From BQJD01 sp964350265 (GTDB lineage Bacteria > Pseudomonadota > Gammaproteobacteria > Arenicellales > CAJQKF01), in NCBI GenBank assembly GCA_964350265.1, contig CAYGJZ010000122.1, positions 1 to 8,456 of the forward strand: a stretch of DNA of 8,456 nucleotides, written 5' to 3'. The notes beneath the pieces are model-generated. The model ran no database searches and was not told the origin of the DNA. It saw nothing but the letters and a program-made list of their open reading frames with translations. How positions within the stretch are numbered: position 1 is the stretch's first letter; each line of letters opens with the position of its first letter. Position numbers and translations under genes: made by a program. This document shows positions 1-5,505 of this stretch, piece after piece.

Positions 1-748
1 GCCGGCGGATGCGCGGGTGATCGAGTTTCGTTCCTGGCACGACGACAGCGGCATGCACGACGCCCGCCTGCGCTTCGTCGGCGACATCGTCGCCGGCCTC
101 GCCGCCATCGGCGACGGCGTCGCGGTCGCCGCGCGCTGGCCCGGTGGCGAGATCGGGCAGGCGCGGCGGCAACTGGACCAGGCCTTCCGCAGCGCCGGCC
201 ACTGGGGTCCGGGGGCCGTGATCGAGGTGGCCCGCGAGGCGCTGCCTGCGCACACCGTGGCCACGGTGGACTCCGGTGCCCATCGCATCCTGTTCAACCA
301 GGCCTGGCAGTGCCGCCAGCCCCGCCGCCTGCTGCAGTCCACCGGCCTGTGCACCATGGGCTGTGCGCTGCCGCTGGCCATCGGCTATGCCCGGGCCGAT
401 GCCGATGCGGTGGTCGCCGTCTTCACCGGCGATGCCGGCCTGGAAATGGTGCTCGGCGAACTGGCCACCCTGCGCGATGCCCGCCGCGCCGTGCTGGTCT
501 TCGTCTTCGTCGACGCCTCGCTGGCACTGATCGAGAAGAAGCAGCGGGAACTCGGCCACGACAACGCCGGCGTCGACTTCCCCGGCACCGACTTCGTCGC
601 CGTGGCCGAGGCGCTGGGCGGACGCGGCGTGGCGGTAGCCTCGCGCACCGCGCTGGCGCAGGCCATCGACGCGGCGCTGAACGAGGACGAACGCTTCACC
701 CTGTTCGCCTGCCAGCTCGATCGCGCCGCCTACGACGGTACGTTCTGA
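1..748 (+). CDS. Thiamine-pyrophosphate-dependent enzyme, acetolactate synthase-like, C-terminal part (5' end outside window)
   Basis: The reading frame is open from the first complete codon (base 2), so only the C-terminal ~248 residues are present. This matches the TPP-binding third domain of the acetolactate synthase/decarboxylase superfamily, with part of the middle domain before it. The TPP signature is clear: CALPLAIGYA, then VVAVFTGDAG around bases 360-440, with GDAG as the metal-binding Gly-Asp. The family's usual Asn-Asn about 27 residues later is replaced by VDASLALIEKKQ, so the presumed metal-ligand Asn is Asp. I recall the same motif in uncharacterised acetolactate-synthase-like proteins, which suggests a subfamily trait, not damage. 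TPP binding is well supported but the substrate cannot be assigned. A GTG at base 17 is an internal codon, not the start. The regulator downstream is close but has its own promoter, so co-regulation is only possible. Confidence 0.85.
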   Translation, partial: PADARVIEFRSWHDDSGMHDARLRFVGDIVAGLAAIGDGVAVAARWPGGEIGQARRQLDQAFRSAGHWGPGAVIEVAREALPAHTVATVDSGAHRILFNQAWQCRQPRRLLQSTGLCTMGCALPLAIGYARADADAVVAVFTGDAGLEMVLGELATLRDARRAVLVFVFVDASLALIEKKQRELGHDNAGVDFPGTDFVAVAEALGGRGVAVASRTALAQAIDAALNEDERFTLFACQLDRAAYDGTF

Positions 749-773
749 ACCAGGACGACGGCTTTTCATCGTA

Positions 774-802
774 TTGGCAAATACCGGGGGCGGGACTATG
801 AT
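774..802 (+). promoter_or_regulatory. Sigma70-type promoter of the GlxA/AraC regulator
   Basis: A -35 hexamer TTGGCA (774-779) and a -10 hexamer TATGAT (797-802) are separated by exactly 17 bases, each matching consensus at five of six positions. Transcription would start near 809, leaving a leader of about 87 bases before ATG 896. A small inverted repeat, GTATT-GGCA-AATAC (771-784), overlaps the -35 box and could be an operator. No experimental support is available. Confidence 0.6.
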
Positions 803-895
803 CCCTGCCAGTGCGCCGGGGTTGCCGGCGGCAGGGGCGGGATGGCGAAGGGCACCGCGTAGATCGCGGTGAGCGACATCGAGGCTTGGTGGGTC

Positions 896-1900
896 ATGAA
901 CGAATTTTCCTATGGACGCGTTCACGGGCAGGCGCGTTGCACGGTGGGCTTCTTCCTCGTCGATTCCTTTTCGATGATGGCCTTCGTCTCCGCGCTGGAA
1001 CCATTGCGCATCGCCAACCGGCTGTCCGGCGAACCGTTGTACGACTGGTGCGTGATCAGCGAAGACGGTGGACCGGTGATGCCCACCAACGGCGTTACCG
1101 AGGTGTCCGCCGCCTGGTCGGTGGCCGATGCGCCGCACTTCGAGGTGCTGTTCGTCGCCGGCCCCTTCGATCCCCTGCCGTATCACAACAGCGACGTCTA
1201 CCAGTGGCTGACCCGCCTGGCGCGACGGGACGCCATCCTCGCCGGTGTCGACACCGGCAGTCACCTGCTGGCCCGCGCCGGCCTGCTCAAGGGCAAGCGC
1301 TGCACCATTCACTGGGAGAACATGCAGGGCTTCGTCAAGGAGTTCCCGGACCTGAAGGCCTCCCACGAGATCTACGAGTACGACGACCAGCGCCTGACCT
1401 GTGCCGGTGGCACCGCCGCCATGGACATGACCCTCTACCTGATCGAGCAGCAGCAGGGCTTCGAGCTGGCCGCCTCGGTATCCGACGTGCTCATCCATCC
1501 CAACATCCGCCACGGCGACCATCCACAGCGGATGAGCGTGGAGGCACGCACCGGGGTGCGTCATGCCGGCCTGCTGGAATGCATCGAGCTGATGGAGGCC
1601 AACCTGGAGCAGCCGCTGACACCCGGCGAGCTGTCGCACATGATCAACATCTCCAAGCGCCAGCTCGAGCGCCTGTTCCGTCGCTACCTCAACACCACCC
1701 CGGCCCGCTACTACCTGTCCCTGCGCCTGTCCGAGGCCAAGCGACTGCTGGAACAGTCGTCGATGCCCATCATCGACGTTGCCGTCGCCTGCGGATTCAA
1801 CTCCGCCGGTCATTTTTCCTACCGATACCGTTCCTACTACGGCATCAGTCCCCGTGCCGCCCGCGTCCGCGCCACCACCCCGGTGAAGGTCGCCAGCTGA
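896..1900 (+). CDS. GlxA-family transcriptional regulator (DJ-1/PfpI-like domain + AraC HTH), GbdR/CdhR-like
   Basis: A 334-residue cytoplasmic DNA-binding regulator. Residues ~14-190 form a DJ-1/PfpI (class I glutamine amidotransferase-like) domain, from VGFFLVDSFSMMAF through ISEDGGPV to the elbow GVDTGSHLLARAGLL and HW at 139-140. In catalytic relatives the elbow carries Cys; here it is Asp119 in VDTG, so the domain is probably a ligand sensor. Residues ~225-325 are an AraC double helix-turn-helix: LTPGELSHMINISKRQLERL at 241-260, then VAVACGFNSAGHFSYRYR and YYGISP. Overall the protein resembles the Pseudomonas regulators of glycine betaine, carnitine and arginine catabolism (GbdR, CdhR, ArgR), so a quaternary amine or amino-acid ligand is plausible but unproven. 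An in-frame GTG at 869 would add nine residues; ATG 896 is preferred because conserved sequence begins shortly after it and no better ribosome binding site precedes 869. A sigma70 promoter lies upstream. Its likely target is the TPP-enzyme region or something outside the window. Confidence 0.9.
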   Translation: MNEFSYGRVHGQARCTVGFFLVDSFSMMAFVSALEPLRIANRLSGEPLYDWCVISEDGGPVMPTNGVTEVSAAWSVADAPHFEVLFVAGPFDPLPYHNSDVYQWLTRLARRDAILAGVDTGSHLLARAGLLKGKRCTIHWENMQGFVKEFPDLKASHEIYEYDDQRLTCAGGTAAMDMTLYLIEQQQGFELAASVSDVLIHPNIRHGDHPQRMSVEARTGVRHAGLLECIELMEANLEQPLTPGELSHMINISKRQLERLFRRYLNTTPARYYLSLRLSEAKRLLEQSSMPIIDVAVACGFNSAGHFSYRYRSYYGISPRAARVRATTPVKVAS

Positions 1901-1915
1901 GCCAAGCGCCGACGG

Positions 1916-1936
1916 GCAGCGCGCATCTTGCGCTGC
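1916..1936 (+). terminator. Stem-loop 16 bases after the regulator stop; weak terminator candidate
   Basis: GCAGCGC (1916-1922) and GCGCTGC (1930-1936) form a perfect 7-bp stem around a 7-base loop. No T-run follows, so it is not a textbook intrinsic terminator. It also lies just upstream of the leader element at 1948 and could be part of that RNA structure instead. Confidence 0.35.
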
Positions 1937-1947
1937 GGTGACGACGG

Positions 1948-2000
1948 TGATAGCGTTTCCGGCGCGTCGCATGATCGGCTGGTCATGCACTCCGTCCAGG
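1948..2000 (+). repeat. Leader element, copy 1 (similar to 2705-2757)
   Basis: This 53-base stretch aligns without gaps to 2705-2757, with 37 of 53 identical positions counted by eye. The first 11 bases, TGATAGCGTTT, are identical. Both copies end in a purine-rich AGG(G)AAGAA tract and begin ~70 bases before an ATG (69 here, 71 for copy 2). Both are preceded by a hairpin within about a dozen bases. It may be a shared promoter plus 5' leader, an RNA regulatory element, or the remnant of a duplicated gene start. It matches no riboswitch family I recognise. Confidence 0.5.
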
Positions 2001-2016
2001 GAAGAAGAAAAAGACC

Positions 2017-2100
2017 ATGACAAGGAAACGCATTCGTCGTCCCGCATCGTCGTCCGTGCATCCACCCGACCGCCGCCGTGCACCGGCACACGACCGGTGA
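2017..2100 (+). CDS. Possible small Arg-rich leader ORF (27 codons), stop overlaps next start
   Basis: ATG 2017 follows an AGGGAAGAAG purine tract (1998-2007) and opens a 27-codon frame ending in TGA at 2098-2100. The peptide would be strongly basic, starting MTRKRIRRPASSS and carrying about eight Arg and one Lys. Its stop overlaps the GTG start (2097-2099) of the following gene as GTGA, an arrangement typical of translational coupling. The following gene has no visible ribosome binding site of its own, which fits coupling. The upstream leader resembles that of the gene at 2776, favouring initiation here. Alternatives are chance, or a decayed gene start. No known function or homologue is recognised. 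Confidence 0.35.
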   Translation: MTRKRIRRPASSSVHPPDRRRAPAHDR

Positions 2101-2477
2101 GCGACACGGACCATGCCCTCGTCGGCCGCGCCTTCCGCGCCACCATCGAAGAACCGGGCGGCTTTTGCTCCGAGGCCGGCGACCACGTGCTGCACGGCGA
2201 GATCCACCTGCTGTCCGGCGGCCTGGACACCTACGAATGGATCAAGTGCCGGATCACACCCTTCCAGTCGCAGGGCATCACCGTCCGCGAAGTCGCCCTG
2301 ATCCGCCGCTACGAAACCGACGACAACCTGGTCGAGCTGCTGCAACGGGACAGGACGATTCGCGTGAACATCCTCTACGATCCCGCCCACGGCGACCTGC
2401 CCCTGGAAACACTGCGCCTGGCCCTGGACATGATCCAGCGCCTGCCACTGCTGGCCGGTACCATCACGTTGCTGTAG
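2097..2477 (+). CDS. Hypothetical protein, 126 residues
   Basis: I do not recognise this protein. It is predicted to be soluble, with no signal peptide or membrane segment, and mixes strand-like stretches (VLHGEIHLLSG; YEWIKCRITPF; GITVREVALIRRYE) with a C-terminal helix-like stretch (LPLETLRLALDMIQRLP). The frame has the strong third-position G/C bias of its neighbours, supporting real coding. GTG 2097 is chosen because the same frame further upstream (from 1938) is low-complexity and atypical, while typical coding character starts at 2097. No Shine-Dalgarno sequence is visible, but the stop of a 27-codon ORF overlaps this start. It sits between the regulator and the surface-protein operon, and its relation to either is unknown. 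An antisense open frame (about 1983-2591) covers it and is taken as a high-GC shadow. Confidence 0.6.
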   Translation: MSDTDHALVGRAFRATIEEPGGFCSEAGDHVLHGEIHLLSGGLDTYEWIKCRITPFQSQGITVREVALIRRYETDDNLVELLQRDRTIRVNILYDPAHGDLPLETLRLALDMIQRLPLLAGTITLL

Positions 2478-2478
2478 C

Positions 2479-2493
2479 CGTTGCCGCGCAACG
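2479..2493 (+). terminator. Short stem-loop directly after the hypothetical gene
   Basis: CGTTGC (2479-2484), a CGC loop, and GCAACG (2488-2493) form a perfect 6-bp hairpin one base after the TAG stop. No T-tract follows. It may help terminate transcription or protect the 3' end, but an intrinsic terminator is not proven. Confidence 0.35.
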
Positions 2494-2595
2494 ACCTTCG
2501 CATCGCGTAGCGATTCCATCTGCCGATCCACGGATGCGTCATGCCAGGGGTTCGGGTCACCGTGCACAGGGCACGTCGCGAGGTGGATCACGAAA

Positions 2596-2617
2596 GAATG
2601 TGATGTAGATCACATCT
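2596..2617 (+). promoter_or_regulatory. CRP-family (CRP/Vfr/Clp-type) operator upstream of the exported-protein operon
   Basis: TGTGA (2599-2603), six bases, and TCACA (2610-2614) give a perfect two-fold CRP core. The flanks continue the symmetry (A before, T after), so the whole site is close to the optimal E. coli sequence. Its centre at 2606.5 lies 41.5 bases before a predicted start near 2648, if TGCAAT (2636-2641) is the -10. That is classical class II activator geometry, with no good -35 box. A CRP, Vfr or Clp homologue is the expected ligand; in xanthomonads Clp binds this sequence and responds to cyclic di-GMP. FNR is less likely because its half-site begins TTGAT. The first gene downstream starts at 2776. 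Confidence 0.75.
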
Positions 2618-2635
2618 TGATTCCGCGCAGTGTGG

Positions 2636-2641
2636 TGCAAT
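2636..2641 (+). promoter_or_regulatory. Candidate -10 element paired with the CRP-type site
   Basis: TGCAAT matches the TATAAT consensus at four of six positions. It is picked mainly because its spacing to the CRP palindrome fits class II activation. The -35 position (2613-2618) overlaps the operator and is poor, as expected for an activator-dependent promoter. An alternative -10, GATGAT (2703-2708), lies in the leader element and would give a ~60-base leader. Confidence 0.35.
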
Positions 2642-2643
2642 CC

Positions 2644-2668
2644 CGATGTGGCCGGTTCGAAGCCATCG
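2644..2668 (+). other. Imperfect hairpin in the 5' region of the exported-protein operon
   Basis: CGATG (2644-2648) pairs with CATCG (2664-2668), and the stem can be extended inward past a bulged T by a G-C pair. The loop contains CCGGTTCGAAG. If transcription starts near 2648, most of the left arm is not transcribed, so the structure may be irrelevant to the RNA. Confidence 0.25.
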
Positions 2669-2676
2669 ACCCGACC

Positions 2677-2697
2677 CTTCGGGCTTGCAAGCCGAAG
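2677..2697 (+). other. Hairpin in the leader, just before leader copy 2
   Basis: CTTCGG (2677-2682) pairs with CCGAAG (2692-2697). After a bulged G, CT (2684-2685) pairs with AG (2690-2691), leaving a TGCA loop. The stem lies 7 bases before the TGATAGCGTTT element. Copy 1 of that element also has a hairpin just upstream (1916-1936), so hairpin plus element may form one unit. No T-run follows. Confidence 0.4.
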
Positions 2698-2704
2698 AAC
2701 CCGA

Positions 2705-2757
2705 TGATAGCGTTTGCCGCGCTCTGCTCGATTGGATGATCGTCTGCTACGTCAAGG
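2705..2757 (+). repeat. Leader element, copy 2 (similar to 1948-2000)
   Basis: Second member of the pair described at 1948-2000. It begins with the shared 11-mer TGATAGCGTTT and ends in the AAGGAAGAAAG purine tract that is the likely ribosome binding site of the gene at 2776 (GGAAG is 15 bases before the ATG, somewhat far). The CRP-type site is about 100 bases upstream. No equivalent CRP site is seen before copy 1. Confidence 0.5.
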
Positions 2758-2775
2758 AAGAAAGTACGAAACCAC

Positions 2776-5505
2776 ATGGATTTCCGTTCGTCCGCCCACC
2801 TTGCCCACGCCACCTGCGTTCGTCGCTGCAGAAGCGGTGCGCCCGGTGGATTCCTGTTCGCCGTCGCCATCGTCCTGGCGTGGATGCTGGCCCCGCCGGC
2901 GGTGCTCGCGCAGACGGCTTCGCTGTGCGCCGCCGTGCGCATCGAGATCCAGCAGGACCTCGCCCTGGAGCGACAGGCCTTCGACGCGCACATGCGGATT
3001 CACAACGGGCTGACCCATGTCGACCTCACCGATATCCGGATCACGGTACGTTTCGAGGACGGCGATGGCGTACCCGTAGAGGCATCCTCGGATCCGCAGG
3101 ACACCGACGCGGCGTTCTTTCTTCGGCTGGATGACCTGCAGGGCATCGACGCGGTGGACGGCAGCGGCCGCGTGGCCGCCGGGTCCACGGCCGACGTACG
3201 CTGGCTGATCATCCCGGCGCCCGGGGCCGCGGGCGAAGTCCCTTCGGGTACCCTGTACAGCGTGGGTGCGGACCTGACCTACAACGCGGGAGGGGATGTC
3301 ACCACGGTGTCGGTCACTCCGGACGTGATCACCGTGCGCCCGATGCCGCGTCTGGCGCTGGACTACTTCCTGCCCCGCGACGTGTACGCCGACGATCCGC
3401 TGACTGCCGAGATCGAACCGGCCATCCCCTTCCACCTGGGGCTGCGCGTTCGCAACAACGGCCATGGCACGGCGGCACGATTGAAGATCGATTCCGCCCA
3501 GCCCCGGATCGTCGACAACGAGCAGGGGCTGCTGGTGAACTTCACCCTGCTTGGCACGCGGGTCAACGACCAGGGGGTCGACAACAGCCTGCTGGTGGAC
3601 TTCGGCAATGTCCCGGCGCAGGGTGCGGCGACCGCACGATGGTCCATGGCCACGACATTGTCCGGCGAGTTCGTGGATTTCGGCGCCACCTATTCCCATG
3701 CGGACAGCCTTGGCGGGGAACTGACGTCCCTGATCGACGCGACCACCGCGCACACGCTGGTACACGACGTGCTCGCCGACCTGCCGGGCAGGGACGGGAT
3801 TCGNNNNNNNNNNNNNNNNNNNNNNNNNNNNNNNNNNNNNNNNNNNNNNNNNNNNNNNNNNNNNNNNNNNNNNNNNNNNNNNNNNNNNNNNNNNNNNNNN
3901 NNNTGGATCGTGCAACCGTTGCCTGGTACGGAGGTGGACACCCTCACGCCGCTGTTGGCGGTCGAGGGTTCGGCACCGGCCATGGAATCGGGCACGATGC
4001 TGCGCTTCCAGGTGCTGGATGACGGCGTGCCATCGGGGGTGCTGCACGAAGCCGCCGGAGTGGCCATGGAGGCCTCCGTCACCGGCTGGACACCACCTGT
4101 CGAACTTACAGACAACAGGCGCTATACCTGGCGAGTGCGGGGCGAGGACGGCGGTCTTGCCGGCGCCTGGCGGTACGGCGACTTTTTCGTCAACACCGCC
4201 AACGATCCTCCCGGTACCGTCCGGCCGGCCTATCCCGGGGACGGCGACAGCGTGGATCGGGCCGATGTCACCCTGGTCAACCTTGCCGCCCGCGACATCG
4301 ACGAGGACGTGCTGCAGCATCGTTTCGAGGTCTTCGACGCAGCGGCCATGTCCGCTGCCGTGGTGACGTCACCACCGGTCACGCAGCAAGCAACAGGTTT
4401 GGAGTTGTCGATGAACACGGTGCAATGGACGGTGCCCGCCGACGTGCTGGTCGATGGCGAGTCCTATGCCTGGCGTAGCGTGGTGGTCGACGGTCATGGC
4501 GCGGAGACGACCGGACCACTGCAGGCATTCACCATCGACACGACCAACCGGGCGCCCTCGCTGCCATCGATGACCGCGCCTGGCGATGGCGAGACAGTTG
4601 CGACCAGCACGGTCCTGCTGACCGTTGCCAATGCCGACGATGCGGACGGGGATACTGTCGAGTACTTCTTCGAACTCGATACGCGGGGAAGCTTCGATGG
4701 ACCCGGGCTGGCCGTTTCCGGTCCGGTCTCGGAGGGCGTGGAGTCTACGCAGTGGAGCGTGTCCGGGCTGGAAGAGAACGAGCATTACTTCTGGCGCGTG
4801 CGCGCCAGTGACGGCGCCGCGGGGAGTGGCTGGGTCTCGGGGTCGTTCTTCGTCGACGCGGTGGACGAGGTCCCGGGACCACCCGGGGTCGTCAATCCGG
4901 GCAACGGCGCCTGGTTCGATGGCACCGGTCCACGGTTGGCCCTGCAACCGGGACTCGACGCGGACCGGCAGGGCCTGGCCTTCGACGTGGAAATCTATGC
5001 CGATGCCGACCTTACCGAGTGGGTGGCGGGCAGCTACGATGGCGAGGCGGAGTGGCCGTTGCCCGATGGCAGCCTGCTGGACGATACGCGCTACTACTGG
5101 CGCGCCCGAGCGAGCGACCCGGCCGGCAACACCAGCGAGTGGGGCCCGGTCCACGACCTCTTCGTCAATGACGACGACGAGCAGGATCCGCCACGCATCG
5201 GCTTGATCGAACCGGGTTCCACCGTCGTCGTCGACGCCGACCACCCCGTGGTCCTGGTGACATGGCAGGACGGCGACGAAGACAGCAATGCCGAAATCAG
5301 GTTGTACTACGACGACGACGCGACCGGGTTTGACGGCGTGCCGATCGCGGCGGCCATCCCCGAAGACGATGCCGCGGATCGCTATGCCTGGGAGCCCAGG
5401 GGCCTCGCGCCGGGTACCTACCACGTGTACGCGGTGATCACCGACGGCGCGTCGGAAGACCGGGTCTATGCCGCGGGCCAGGTCGTGATCGGGGAAGCGC
5501 CATGA
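2776..5505 (+). CDS. Large exported protein with tandem FnIII/Ig-like modules (interrupted by a 100-N gap)
   Basis: The ORF spans 909 codons counting the gap. A Sec signal peptide is clear: basic VRRCRSG, hydrophobic FLFAVAIVLAWMLA (27-40), and likely cleavage after AVLA (residue 45). Residues ~50-342 are a beta-rich region including VRNNGHGTAARLKIDSAQP, which resembles conserved bacterial Ig-like/CARDB modules, and end at DLPGRDGIR beside the gap. After the gap come about five modules of ~100-110 residues (roughly 377-482, 483-595, 596-705, 706-805, 806-909). Each opens with a P-G-x-G/P-G-D-G-like turn, and most carry a Y-x-W-R-x-R-x-x-D strand (RYTWRVRGEDG, HYFWRVRASDG, YYWRARASD), typical of FnIII-like repeats in secreted proteins. 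It is strongly acidic (DDDEQD, YYDDDATGFD), which suits Ca2+ binding or a surface location. No membrane anchor or sorting tail is seen. ATG 2776 is the first start after an in-frame stop at 2737. It is the first gene of the presumed operon and overlaps the next by four bases (ATGA). Enzymatic activity is not evident. Confidence 0.75.
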   Translation: MDFRSSAHLAHATCVRRCRSGAPGGFLFAVAIVLAWMLAPPAVLAQTASLCAAVRIEIQQDLALERQAFDAHMRIHNGLTHVDLTDIRITVRFEDGDGVPVEASSDPQDTDAAFFLRLDDLQGIDAVDGSGRVAAGSTADVRWLIIPAPGAAGEVPSGTLYSVGADLTYNAGGDVTTVSVTPDVITVRPMPRLALDYFLPRDVYADDPLTAEIEPAIPFHLGLRVRNNGHGTAARLKIDSAQPRIVDNEQGLLVNFTLLGTRVNDQGVDNSLLVDFGNVPAQGAATARWSMATTLSGEFVDFGATYSHADSLGGELTSLIDATTAHTLVHDVLADLPGRDGIXXXXXXXXXXXXXXXXXXXXXXXXXXXXXXXXXXWIVQPLPGTEVDTLTPLLAVEGSAPAMESGTMLRFQVLDDGVPSGVLHEAAGVAMEASVTGWTPPVELTDNRRYTWRVRGEDGGLAGAWRYGDFFVNTANDPPGTVRPAYPGDGDSVDRADVTLVNLAARDIDEDVLQHRFEVFDAAAMSAAVVTSPPVTQQATGLELSMNTVQWTVPADVLVDGESYAWRSVVVDGHGAETTGPLQAFTIDTTNRAPSLPSMTAPGDGETVATSTVLLTVANADDADGDTVEYFFELDTRGSFDGPGLAVSGPVSEGVESTQWSVSGLEENEHYFWRVRASDGAAGSGWVSGSFFVDAVDEVPGPPGVVNPGNGAWFDGTGPRLALQPGLDADRQGLAFDVEIYADADLTEWVAGSYDGEAEWPLPDGSLLDDTRYYWRARASDPAGNTSEWGPVHDLFVNDDDEQDPPRIGLIEPGSTVVVDADHPVVLVTWQDGDEDSNAEIRLYYDDDATGFDGVPIAAAIPEDDAADRYAWEPRGLAPGTYHVYAVITDGASEDRVYAAGQVVIGEAP
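3804..3903. other. Assembly gap of exactly 100 N inside the FnIII-like gene
   Basis: One hundred unknown bases, the usual placeholder for a gap of unknown length. The left side ends in CG of codon 343 (CGN is Arg whatever the base) and the right side resumes in the same frame at Trp. Continuity needs a true length of 3k+1, which 100 satisfies by convention or luck. Both sides encode the same kind of exported beta-rich protein, so one gene is likely, but modules may be missing. Confidence 0.98.

Noticed and set aside
811..1941. 376-codon plus-strand frame overlapping the regulator
   Set aside because: It is Arg-rich, out-of-frame reading of the GlxA/AraC gene, which has clear domains in the other frame.
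1938..2096. N-terminal extension of the small hypothetical protein (53 codons)
   Set aside because: The translated segment is low-complexity and poor in coding bias. It overlaps the leader element and the short Arg-rich ORF, so the GTG at 2097 is more credible.
1983..2591. Antisense 202-codon frame over the small hypothetical gene
   Set aside because: The plus-strand frame has the expected third-position G/C bias. The antisense product is Gln/Ala/Val-rich with no domain, though the plus gene is itself unrecognised, so this is not absolute.
2640..2770. Cyclic di-GMP (GEMM) riboswitch, suggested by TAGCGTTTGCCG in the leader
   Set aside because: The conserved GEMM core (GGGACGCAAAGC-like segment, GNRA hairpin and receptor) is absent upstream.
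2646..3134. 162-codon frame in the leader, running into the FnIII-like gene
   Set aside because: It begins in the hairpin region, turns into Arg/His-rich shadow sequence and overlaps a gene with a good signal peptide in another frame.
2752..4320. Antisense open frame across the gap
   Set aside because: It is a shadow of the FnIII-like gene and is carried through the N run artificially.
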